This document shows positions 1-5,501 of a stretch of DNA of 5,501 bases, piece by piece (the stretch's first letter is position 1; each line of letters starts with the position of its first letter). Source of the stretch: Candidatus Eiseniibacteriota bacterium (GTDB lineage: Bacteria > Eisenbacteria > RBG-16-71-46 > JAFGJU01). The DNA lies in assembly GCA_016928935.1 (NCBI GenBank), contig JAFGJU010000186.1:1-5501 (forward strand). Reading direction: 5' to 3'. The notes beneath the pieces are model-generated. The model worked only from the letters and a program-made list of their open reading frames with translations, did no database searches and had not been told where the DNA came from. Position numbers and translations under genes: made by a program.

Positions 1-10
1 CCGCTTTCAC
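1..10 (-). CDS. Possible start of a second ABC-2 permease (partial, runs off the left edge)
   Basis: The stop codon of the permease gene lies in the tetranucleotide GTGA (positions 10 to 7 on the minus strand), so a GTG start would overlap it by 4 bases and then read Met-Lys-Ala before the window ends. Operons of the YbhGFSR type normally encode two related permeases in a row, so a second permease here is expected from family knowledge. The only Shine-Dalgarno-like sequence, GGAG at 13-16, lies just 2 bases before this GTG, which is too close to be convincing. The real start may lie outside the window, or there may be no further gene. Confidence 0.3.
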
Positions 11-1179
11 CGCTCCAGGTTCATGCTGAACCGCCTGACGGAAACCGCGAGCAGCAAGACCGCCGCGGCCGCGAGGAATGCCGTCGGCTCCAGAAGCTGC
101 AGGGGGCCGCTTCCCTTCAACATCACTCCCCGCACTATGAGGAGATAGTACCGGGCCGGGACGAGATACGTCACGGCCTGGAGCACCTTCGGCATCGACG
201 CAATCGGGAATATCAGCCCCGAGAGCATGATGGTCGGCAGAATGGTCGCCACCATCGCCGCCATCATGGCCACCTGCTGCGTGCGCACCGAGGTGGATAT
301 CATCAGTCCCAGGCTCAGGGCCGTGACAACGTACAGGACGGTCAGCACCAGCAGGAGCGCGACGTTTCCCCTGAAAGGCACGTGGAAGACGACAAGCCCC
401 ACGACCAGAACCAGCACTGCGTCCAGGAAGGCTAGAGTGACGTACGGGAGCACTTTTCCCGCGACGATCTGCTGCGGCCGGACCGGAGACACGAGCATCT
501 GCTCCATGGTTCCGGTTTCCTTTTCCCTCGTGATCGCCACGCTGGTGAGGAGAGCGGAAACCATCATGAGTATCATGGCCATGATGCCGGGCACGAAGAA
601 ATGGGAGCTCTTGAGGTTGGGGTTGAACAGCACGGCCGTGCGCACCCCGAACGGCACCGGAAGCTCGGCGCCGCGGGATTGGTTGTAGTCGGCCAGCACC
701 TGAGTGCAGTAGTTTTTCACGAAAGCGGCCGCGTTGGCGTCGGAGGCGTCTATCACGAACTGGAGCGGAGTCGTGGGGCTCGTGCGCAGCCGTCTGTCGA
801 AGTCCGGCGGGATGATCAGGGCGACGCGGGCCTTTTCTGTCTTGAACAGGCTCTCGATACCCGCGACCGGGCCGTCGTAGTAGAACGAGTCGAAGAAGCG
901 GCTTCCGTCGAACTGCCGGACGAGGGCGCGCGACTCCCGCGTCCGCGCCAGGTCGAGCACCGCCATGTCCACGTGCTGGACCTCAAGGTTCATGGCGTAG
1001 CCGAACATCAACAGCTGCACGACGGGCATGAGGAACACGATGGACAGGGTGCGCGGGTCGTAGACGATGTGCAGGAACTCCTTGCGCGCGATGGCCAGGA
1101 CCAGGTTTCTCCCGGCACCCTTGCCGGCCGACCGCCGGCCGCGGCCTGTTCCTTCAACGAACTGAGTCTGAGTTTCCAC
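7..1179 (-). CDS. ABC-2 type transporter permease (YbhS/YbhR-like)
   Basis: Inner-membrane permease subunit of an ABC exporter, 390 residues, a normal length for the ABC2_membrane_3 / YbhS-YbhR group. It has a basic cytoplasmic N-terminus (about 1-35, Arg/Gly/Lys-rich), a first membrane helix at about 44-63, and a large periplasmic domain at about 64-194. Five more helices lie near 195-215, 242-265, 273-296, 301-325 and 364-383. The cytoplasmic loop TREKETGTMEQMLVSP (217-232) is the typical ATPase-coupling segment of this family. PARYY...RG..LKG (341-356) is another family hallmark. The start is GTG at 1177-1179, 7 bases after the stop of the second ATPase gene, with only a weak upstream GAG, so translation is probably coupled to the ATPase. 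It should form the translocation path with the two ATPases, either as a homodimer or with a second permease outside the window. Family assignment is firm; the substrate is unknown. Confidence 0.93.
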   Translation of the reverse strand: METQTQFVEGTGRGRRSAGKGAGRNLVLAIARKEFLHIVYDPRTLSIVFLMPVVQLLMFGYAMNLEVQHVDMAVLDLARTRESRALVRQFDGSRFFDSFYYDGPVAGIESLFKTEKARVALIIPPDFDRRLRTSPTTPLQFVIDASDANAAAFVKNYCTQVLADYNQSRGAELPVPFGVRTAVLFNPNLKSSHFFVPGIMAMILMMVSALLTSVAITREKETGTMEQMLVSPVRPQQIVAGKVLPYVTLAFLDAVLVLVVGLVVFHVPFRGNVALLLVLTVLYVVTALSLGLMISTSVRTQQVAMMAAMVATILPTIMLSGLIFPIASMPKVLQAVTYLVPARYYLLIVRGVMLKGSGPLQLLEPTAFLAAAAVLLLAVSVRRFSMNLER

Positions 1180-1186
1180 GTGATTC

Positions 1187-1912
1187 TCAATCGCTCCCGA
1201 CGATGTCCACGAACACGTCCTGAACGCTCTCTTTGCCGTGCGATTCCTTGAGTCGGCCGGGTGTGTCGAGTGCGACTATGACGCCGCCGTCTATGATCGA
1301 CACCCGGTGGCAGTATTCGGCCTCTTCCATGTAGTGCGTCGTCACGAACACCGTCGTGCCGCCGGCGGCTGTGTCGTGGATTGTCTTCCAGAACTCGCGA
1401 CGCGCCTTCGGGTCCACGCCCGAGGTCGGCTCGTCCAGGAACAGGATCCGGGGCTCGTGCAGCACGGCGCAGCCCAGGGCGAGCCGCTGCTTGAACCCGA
1501 GAGGCAGATCCCTCGTGACGGCGGAGCCGTAGGCCTCGAGCCCGAAGCGGCCCAGGATCTCCCTTCGTTTCTCCGCGATCTCACCCGCGCCCAGGCCGTA
1601 GACCCCCGCATAGAACTCGAAGTTCTCCCCGACGCTCAGGTCGTCGTACAGCGAGAACTTCTGGCTCATGTAGCCTATGTTCTGCTTTATGAGCTCGGAC
1701 TGTGTGTAGACGTCGAACCCGGCCACGGTCGCCTTCCCGGCAGTGGGCTTGAGCAGGCCGCAGAGCATTCTGATGACTGTGGTCTTCCCGGCGCCGTTGG
1801 GTCCCAAGAACCCGAAGATCTCCCCCGAGCCGACGGAGATGTTGACCCGATCCACCGCGACGAACTCCCCGAACTTACGGGTCAGGTTCTCAGTGTGAAT
1901 AGACGTGTTCAT
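1187..1912 (-). CDS. ABC transporter ATPase, YbhF C-terminal-half type
   Basis: Cytoplasmic ATP-binding subunit, 241 residues. Visible motifs are Walker A GPNGAGKTT (37-45), Q-loop Gln84 in YMSQKFSLY, Walker B ILFLDEP (156-162), D-loop SGVD (164-167) and H-loop His193 in TTHYMEEAEY. The signature segment is LPLGFKQRL (136-144) instead of LSGGQ, a variant I recall from the C-terminal half of E. coli YbhF. The protein ends in QDVFVDI, the usual tail of ABC-2 ATPases. The start at 1912 is chosen because it overlaps the stop of the first ATPase gene as ATGA (1909-1912), follows a G-rich stretch, and gives MNTSIHTENLTRKFG, a standard NBD beginning. The reading frame stays open up to 2053, but that extra stretch is Arg/Gly-rich and overlaps the previous gene. 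It is predicted to pair with the first ATPase and contribute the catalytically competent Walker/H-loop side. Confidence 0.94.
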   Translation of the reverse strand: MNTSIHTENLTRKFGEFVAVDRVNISVGSGEIFGFLGPNGAGKTTVIRMLCGLLKPTAGKATVAGFDVYTQSELIKQNIGYMSQKFSLYDDLSVGENFEFYAGVYGLGAGEIAEKRREILGRFGLEAYGSAVTRDLPLGFKQRLALGCAVLHEPRILFLDEPTSGVDPKARREFWKTIHDTAAGGTTVFVTTHYMEEAEYCHRVSIIDGGVIVALDTPGRLKESHGKESVQDVFVDIVGSD

Positions 1913-2865
1913 GAGCGCGCCCCCGCCGGTGCGGCGCCCGGCGCGCCTTCGTCTTGAGTGCTCATGAGGTCCATGAATACGTCCTCTATGCTGGGCGGCT
2001 GCCTGCCCCAGGTTTCGAGGTTTCCGGCCGACGTCGCCCGCCATTCGGCCCATCTGCTCTCCGAAGGCTCAACGTTGAAGACCACGTGCAGGGCGTCGCC
2101 GAAGAGCTGCGTGGTCCTGGTCTCGGCCGCGGCGGCGAACTGAGCCTGGAGAGCGCGCACGTCCTTTCCCTTCAGACGGTAAAGCGGATAACTGAAGCCT
2201 TCTCGCACGCTGGACGGCGCGCCCGACACGACTACCCTTCCGCGGTACATCAGGGCCACCCTGTCGCACCTGTCGGCTTCGTCCAGGTATGCTGTCGAGA
2301 CGAGTATGGTGGTCCCCTGCTTCTGAATCGAACGGAGGATGTCCCAGAACTCCCGGCGGGACACGGGGTCCACTCCCGTGGTCGGCTCGTCCAGCACGAG
2401 GACCCGCGGGGTGTGCACGAGCGCACACGACAGGGCCAGCTTCTGCTTCATGCCGCCGGACAGAGCCGCGGCCTTTCTCTTCTTGAATTCACTCAGCCGC
2501 GAGAAGCGGTAGAGCTGTTCCTCCCGTTCCAGCCGCTCGGCCGGCGGGACCCGGAACAGGTCGGCGAAGAAGCGCAGGTTCTGCTCGACGGACAGGTCCT
2601 GGTAAAGCGAGAACCTCTGCGGCATGTAGCCCAGGACGGCCCGAATGCGCATGACGTCGCGGGACGTGTCCAACCCCTGGACGAGGATGGTCCCCGCGTC
2701 TGGCACGAGCAGCGTGCACACGGCCCGCATCGTAGTCGTTTTTCCCGAGCCGTCGGGCCCTATCAGGCCGAAGAGCTCGCCCTCGCGGACAGAAAGCGAG
2801 ATGCCCCGCACGGCTACGGTCGTCCCGTATTCCTTCCTGAAATCAGTTATCTCTATCGCGTTCAT
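1909..2865 (-). CDS. ABC transporter ATPase, YbhF N-terminal-half type, H-loop His missing
   Basis: Cytoplasmic ATP-binding subunit, 318 residues. Motifs are Walker A GPDGSGKTT (36-44; Asp where most have Asn), Q-loop Gln83 in MPQRFSLY, canonical signature LSGGMKQKL (135-143), Walker B VLVLDEP (155-161) and D-loop TGVD (163-166). The H-loop position reads STAYLDEADRC (190-200), so Ala192 replaces the usual His. GPDG and the missing His are both features I recall in the N-terminal half of E. coli YbhF (which has STSYLDEAE). After the NBD comes a C-terminal region (about 220-300) ending in PSIEDVFMDLM, then an Ala/Gly/Pro tail (305-318) whose end overlaps the next gene by 4 bases. The start ATG at 2863-2865 has no recognisable Shine-Dalgarno sequence and lies in a tandem repeat derived from the adaptor/ATPase junction. 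The start is supported by MNAIEITDFRKEYG, a normal NBD beginning. It is likely the regulatory or low-hydrolysis partner of the second ATPase. Confidence 0.94.
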   Translation of the reverse strand: MNAIEITDFRKEYGTTVAVRGISLSVREGELFGLIGPDGSGKTTTMRAVCTLLVPDAGTILVQGLDTSRDVMRIRAVLGYMPQRFSLYQDLSVEQNLRFFADLFRVPPAERLEREEQLYRFSRLSEFKKRKAAALSGGMKQKLALSCALVHTPRVLVLDEPTTGVDPVSRREFWDILRSIQKQGTTILVSTAYLDEADRCDRVALMYRGRVVVSGAPSSVREGFSYPLYRLKGKDVRALQAQFAAAAETRTTQLFGDALHVVFNVEPSESRWAEWRATSAGNLETWGRQPPSIEDVFMDLMSTQDEGAPGAAPAGARS

Positions 2866-2975
2866 TCAAGACAACATCCGCTCGATACTCAGTCATCCGT
2901 CCCTATCGCGCTCATCTAAGACAACATCCATTCGAGAGTCAGTTATTTCGATTGCGCTCATTCAAGACGACGTCC
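2843..2975. repeat. Three tandem imperfect copies of the adaptor-end/ATPase-start junction
   Basis: Copies start with TCAG(T/C)(T/C)AT on the plus strand at 2843 (A, 46 bp), 2889 (B, 50 bp) and 2939 (C, homology visible to about 2975). By hand alignment of the 37-bp core, A and C match at 31 positions; A and B match at 32 plus a 4-bp insertion in B. Read on the minus strand in the adaptor frame, C gives the real C-terminus DVVLNERNRNN-stop. A gives DVVLNERDRDN-stop and B gives DVVLDERDRDG-stop. Each copy also holds an ATPase-like start: the real MNAIEITD in A, MSAIGTDD-stop in B and MSAIEITD in C. The array therefore spans the adaptor's 3' end, the 73-bp gap and the ATPase's 5' end. It looks like an old tandem triplication of an overlapping gene junction. 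Confidence 0.85.
2893..2961 (-). other. Short relic reading frame across repeat copies C and B
   Basis: From an ATG at 2959-2961, inside the end of the adaptor gene, 22 codons run to a TGA at 2893-2895. The first eight residues, MSAIEITD, copy the start of the downstream ATPase; the last eleven, DVVLDERDRDG, copy the adaptor C-terminus. It is best explained as a by-product of the tandem repeat and not as a functional peptide. It could still matter by carrying ribosomes from the adaptor stop toward the ATPase start. No Shine-Dalgarno sequence is evident. Confidence 0.3.
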
Positions 2976-3874
2976 ACCGGCATTCCGTGCTTGAGGACTC
3001 GATCCGGGTTTGAAACAGCGACCTCGACCGCGTACACCAGCGACGTCCGAGTCTCCGGAGTGAGTATGTTCTTGGGTGTAAACTCGGCCTTCGGACTTAT
3101 CCATTCGACGCGCCCCGGAAACTCCTCATCGACACCGTCGACTCTGACCGTCGCCTCTTGCCCCTGCCGTATCCTCGGCAGCATAGTCTCGGACACGTAT
3201 ATCTTGACCTCCAGCTCGTCCATCCTGATAAGCTCCAGCACCGGCTGCATCGGTCCGACCGCCTCGCCCACCTCGTAGTACACGGTGCTGACCATGGCGT
3301 CCATGGGCGAGGTTATGACTGCGTCGCCGAGCTTCTTGTCGACCGTGCCCACTTGCGCGTCCAACTGCCTGCGGCGGGCGTCCAGGCTGCGCACCTGCTG
3401 CCGGGCTATCTCGTAGGCCGACCTGGCTCTCTCCGCCTCGTTACGGAGGTCATCCAGGCTCTGCTGCGGCGCGGCCTGTTTCTCGAACAACTCCCGCACG
3501 CGAGCCTCCCGTTCCCTGACGTAATCGAAGTCCGTCTTGCGCTGCTCCAGGCCGGTGCGCGCGATCTCCCGTTGGACCTCGAGCTCCTCCAGACCGGCCG
3601 AGAGCTGCTCGCGCTGGAGCCTCAGCTCCGACGCGTCTATCAGAACCAGGGTGTCGCCCTCGGAGACCTCCTGACCCGTGTCCACCAGGAGCGACACCAC
3701 TTCTCCGCCCGTCAGGGCCGGAACCTGCACGGACTTACCCTCGAGCACCCCCGTGTAGACGGAAGACCCGGAGTCGCGACCACAGCCGCTCAGCGTGCAA
3801 GCGCTCAGGGCGAGTAGGACGCTCAGGGTGAACAGGACGCTCGGAGCCAACAGAACGGCCTTCGATGTTCTCAT
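2939..3874 (-). CDS. HlyD/YbhG-family periplasmic adaptor (membrane fusion) protein, predicted lipoprotein
   Basis: Adaptor linking the inner-membrane ABC complex to the outer-membrane channel, 311 residues. The start at 3874 is preferred over the in-frame ATG at 3892 because GGAGG at 3881-3885 lies 6 bases before it; the protein then begins MRTSKAVLLAPSVL. A signal peptide (1-25) leads to two successive lipoboxes, LSAC (Cys26) and LSGC (Cys31). A split biotinyl-lipoyl-like domain follows (about 39-80 and 184-216, with D.G..V..GD.L..ID in the first half). Between its halves is a long charged coiled-coil hairpin (about 84-178), and the beta-barrel region is at about 217-305. The hairpin tip carries R125...L129, but the position usually Ser in the RLS channel-contact motif is Pro136. 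The gene sits between the channel and ATPase genes, as expected. Its last codons lie in copy C of a tandem repeat, and its stop is 73 bases before the ATPase start. No substrate can be inferred. Confidence 0.93.
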   Translation of the reverse strand: MRTSKAVLLAPSVLFTLSVLLALSACTLSGCGRDSGSSVYTGVLEGKSVQVPALTGGEVVSLLVDTGQEVSEGDTLVLIDASELRLQREQLSAGLEELEVQREIARTGLEQRKTDFDYVREREARVRELFEKQAAPQQSLDDLRNEAERARSAYEIARQQVRSLDARRRQLDAQVGTVDKKLGDAVITSPMDAMVSTVYYEVGEAVGPMQPVLELIRMDELEVKIYVSETMLPRIRQGQEATVRVDGVDEEFPGRVEWISPKAEFTPKNILTPETRTSLVYAVEVAVSNPDRVLKHGMPVDVVLNERNRNN

Positions 3875-3880
3875 GGCTTG

Positions 3881-3885
3881 CCTCC
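3881..3885 (-). promoter_or_regulatory. Ribosome binding site of the adaptor gene
   Basis: On the minus strand the sequence reads GGAGG, then the six bases CAAGCC, then ATG at 3874. This strong, well-spaced Shine-Dalgarno sequence decides the start codon. The upstream in-frame ATG at 3892 would put the GGAGG inside the coding region and has no such signal of its own. Confidence 0.8.
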
Positions 3886-3920
3886 ACATCATTCGTGCCT
3901 ACGCCCGGGTCCAGGCCCGG

Positions 3921-4000
3921 CACGCCGGCGGGCGACTCGCGCATGGCCGACCGTTCGCGGCCACGCCGGCGCCTTTGGAACGGCGCCCCACGTCGGCGCC
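3921..4000. repeat. GC-rich short repeats and possible alternative hairpins between channel and adaptor genes
   Basis: The 125-bp gap (3875-3999) contains CCACGCCGGCGCC (3961-3973) and a near copy, CCACGTCGGCGCC (3988-4000), which differ at one base. The core CACGCCGGCG also occurs at 3921-3930. The self-complementary hexamer GGCGCC appears at 3968-3973, 3982-3987 and 3995-4000. In RNA the middle copy could pair with either neighbour, giving 6-bp all-GC stems with loops of 7 or 8 bases that start at the channel gene's TAG stop. There is no U-run, so an intrinsic terminator is not supported. Roles in mRNA stability or partial attenuation between the first gene and the rest are possible, and chance in GC-rich DNA is not excluded. 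Confidence 0.5.
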
Positions 4001-5466
4001 TAGTCCAGCGATTCCTTGCCTATTCTTCCAGTCGCGAACTGGAGCTCGAGCTTCCGCCGGAACCACTCCATGTAGTCCTGCTTCAGCGTAAGCTCCGCCG
4101 AGGTCAGAGTGTTCTCAGCAATGCTCATGTCCAGGGACGTCGCGTTCGCCTGCTCGTAGTTTTCCCGTGTGATCCTGTAGCGCTCCAGTTCCTGGCTCAC
4201 GAGCCGACGCTGCAGCTCAATCTGCTGCCGCGCGGTGCTGAGCTGCTGGTACGCTTCTGTGACCTGCTGCCGGACTTCCAGCTCGAGCTGTTCCATCTGA
4301 AGCCCGAGCCGCTCGCCGTCCAGCCGCGCCTTCTTGACCTGCCGCTGGTCCTGGAGCCAGTTCCAGACTTGCCAGCGCAGGTTAAGCCCGACCGTGTAGT
4401 AATCCATCCACTCGTCCTCGAAGTAGTCCACGCCGGGCCGGCCGTAATGATAGGATGCGCTCGCATAGAGCTGCGGAAACTGCGAGGCCCTGACTGCCCG
4501 CGCTCTGAAGAGCTGGCCCTTCTCCAGAGAAGACGTCTCCTCTAGCTCGGGCCTCTCCTCGAGCGCCCACGCCACGTACTGCTCCAACTCGCCCAGGGAC
4601 AGGTTCACTGTCTCCACGGCCACGGGCGAGACCCGGGGCGTAACCGTCACGTTCATTGCGTGTGCCAGCTTCGACGTGAGCACCTCATGCAGGCTCTTCA
4701 GCCTCTCGAGCTGGTTTTCCAGCTCGAGTTTTCTGTTGGCCACCTCCAGCGTGTCGAACGCAGTGGCCTGCTTCACCATGAAGAAGCTCCGCGCCCTGTC
4801 AAGGTGGCGGCCGGCGCGCTGGGCCGCCTGCTCCAGCACCTGCTGCTGGAGTTCGTTCTCCTGGGTCTGGAAGTAGAGTGAGCCCACCAGGAGGAGCACT
4901 TGATTCTTCTGCGCCTCTCGCCGCGCCTCGTGAGCCCGGACCTGCATTTCGGCCGCCCGTACCTGGTTTCGGAGCCGGAAACCCGTGAACAGGGGAAGGT
5001 CGATCGCCGCGGCCGCGTCGTAGCGGTCGTAGGTGCCGGCCTGCACGCGCGGAAGCGTCAAGCCGGGAATGGGCACTTCGAGCTGTATCTCCGCCACTTC
5101 GGAGGTGTAACCGTAGCTTCCGAGCAGGCTCAGAGTCGGGAGGTAACCCGCTCTCTGGATGCTCAGCTCCTCCTTGCTCTGCGCGAGAAGCAGGTCCTGC
5201 TGGCCCAGCGTCAGGTTCCTGTCGAGCGCGATGCGCCAGGCGTCCTCGAGTGAGACGACCGCCCTGTAACCGCCGCGCCCCTCTGTCTCCGCGACCCTTG
5301 CGGGCTCCGGGGCGGCCGGCTCGACCGCCGCGCCCGTCCCGCCCGCGAGCGCGACGGCCTGCATCGCGGCGACAAGCGTCAGCCCCGCGAACGCCAGGGC
5401 CATCAGAGCGTGCCGTCGTGGTCCCACCAGAGTGCGGTGGCTCCGTCTGCATCCATTGCGTGCCAC
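4000..5466 (-). CDS. TolC-family outer-membrane efflux protein
   Basis: Outer-membrane exit duct of the exporter, 488 residues, a usual length for the OEP/TolC family, which forms trimers with a beta-barrel and a periplasmic helical tunnel. An Arg-rich n-region and hydrophobic core (about 20-40) form a signal peptide, with likely cleavage after AVALA (41); no lipobox follows. An Ala/Pro/Glu-rich linker (42-66) precedes two OEP repeats (about 70-280 and 288-480). Each begins with the typical helix pattern SLEDAWRIALDRN (72-84) or SLGELEQYVAWALEERPEL (290-308). Barrel-strand segments lie near 108-124 and 150-169 in the first repeat and 330-345 and 357-377 in the second. The rest is long helix rich in Gln, Glu, Leu and Arg. 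The start is GTG at 5464-5466, supported by GAAAGGAG with 6 bases of spacing. It is the first gene visible in the operon; 35 bases upstream are in the window, too few to show a promoter or another gene. Confidence 0.93.
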   Translation of the reverse strand: MARNGCRRSHRTLVGPRRHALMALAFAGLTLVAAMQAVALAGGTGAAVEPAAPEPARVAETEGRGGYRAVVSLEDAWRIALDRNLTLGQQDLLLAQSKEELSIQRAGYLPTLSLLGSYGYTSEVAEIQLEVPIPGLTLPRVQAGTYDRYDAAAAIDLPLFTGFRLRNQVRAAEMQVRAHEARREAQKNQVLLLVGSLYFQTQENELQQQVLEQAAQRAGRHLDRARSFFMVKQATAFDTLEVANRKLELENQLERLKSLHEVLTSKLAHAMNVTVTPRVSPVAVETVNLSLGELEQYVAWALEERPELEETSSLEKGQLFRARAVRASQFPQLYASASYHYGRPGVDYFEDEWMDYYTVGLNLRWQVWNWLQDQRQVKKARLDGERLGLQMEQLELEVRQQVTEAYQQLSTARQQIELQRRLVSQELERYRITRENYEQANATSLDMSIAENTLTSAELTLKQDYMEWFRRKLELQFATGRIGKESLD

Positions 5467-5472
5467 GTTGAG

Positions 5473-5480
5473 CTCCTTTC
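5473..5480 (-). promoter_or_regulatory. Ribosome binding site of the TolC-family gene
   Basis: The minus strand reads GAAAGGAG, then CTCAAC, then GTG at 5466. This near-ideal Shine-Dalgarno sequence with 6-base spacing supports the non-ATG start over the in-frame ATG at codon 22, which would remove the basic n-region of the signal peptide. Confidence 0.8.
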
Positions 5481-5501
5481 GTCTCAGTCCCGCGGAGGGT
5501 C

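Noticed and set aside
1238..1957. Plus-strand open frame (239 codons) opposite the second ATPase gene
   Set aside because: Antisense shadow of a clear ABC ATPase; no motifs.
1913..2053. N-terminal extension of the second ATPase to an upstream start
   Set aside because: The 47 extra residues are Arg/Gly-rich, unlike any NBD, and overlap the first ATPase's coding sequence. The ATGA junction at 1909-1912 gives a standard start.
1954..2919. Long plus-strand open frame (321 codons) opposite the first ATPase gene
   Set aside because: It is antisense to a protein with all ABC motifs. Its translation is His/Arg/Pro-rich without recognisable domains, the usual shadow in GC-rich coding DNA.
2843..2975. 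CRISPR-like array or regulatory iterons at the adaptor/ATPase junction
   Set aside because: Repeats are contiguous with no unique spacers and are explained by duplicated coding ends of the two flanking genes.
3158..3817. Plus-strand open frame (219 codons) opposite the adaptor gene
   Set aside because: Mirrors the Leu/Gln/Glu/Arg-rich coiled-coil codons of the adaptor; no domain of its own.
3875..3892. Adaptor start at the upstream ATG (3892)
   Set aside because: The GGAGG at 3881-3885 lies between this ATG and the next one and is ideally spaced for the start at 3874.
3865..4545. Plus-strand open frame (226 codons) spanning the adaptor/channel gap
   Set aside because: Mostly antisense to the channel gene, low-complexity Leu/Pro/Arg composition and no family signature.
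4799..5452. Second minus-strand frame (217 codons) inside the TolC-family gene
   Set aside because: Arg/Gly/Ala-rich alternate frame of a well-supported gene.
5400..5460. Twin-arginine (Tat) signal on the TolC-family protein
   Set aside because: Two Arg pairs occur in the n-region, but neither fits the (S/T)RRxFLK pattern; outer-membrane channels use Sec.

Overview
The window carries one tightly packed operon, read entirely on the minus strand (right to left as printed). It encodes a tripartite ABC-type efflux system. The DNA is GC-rich with strong G/C bias at third codon positions. An outer-membrane TolC-family channel and a periplasmic adaptor show that the host is a diderm (Gram-negative-type) bacterium. 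I cannot name the phylum or species from these genes.

In transcription order the genes are: a TolC-family outer-membrane factor (4000-5466), a HlyD/YbhG-like periplasmic adaptor that is probably a lipoprotein (2939-3874), a first ABC ATPase (1909-2865), a second ABC ATPase (1187-1912) and an ABC-2 type permease (7-1179). A second permease may begin at the very left edge with a GTGA overlap, but only three codons would be visible. The layout matches the YbhG-YbhF-YbhS-YbhR type of exporter. Here the double ATPase YbhF is split into two genes, and the outer-membrane channel is encoded in the same operon.

The proteins should work together as follows. The two ATPases pair under the permease(s) in the inner membrane. 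The adaptor bridges the periplasm with its coiled-coil hairpin, and the TolC-like trimer forms the exit duct. The substrate cannot be read from the sequence. The two ATPases are complementary: the first has a canonical signature motif but lacks the H-loop histidine, and the second has the histidine but a degenerate signature. This predicts one competent and one degenerate ATP site.

The least ordinary DNA is the adaptor/ATPase junction (2843-2975). It holds three diverged tandem copies of a unit of about 46-50 bp. Each copy contains both the end of the adaptor gene and the start of the ATPase gene, as if an ancestral 23-bp gene overlap had been triplicated. The 125-bp gap between the channel and adaptor genes holds short GC-rich repeats that could fold into alternative hairpins. 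I see no RNA genes, mobile elements, CRISPR arrays or clear terminators. No non-coding stretch exceeds about 125 bases.
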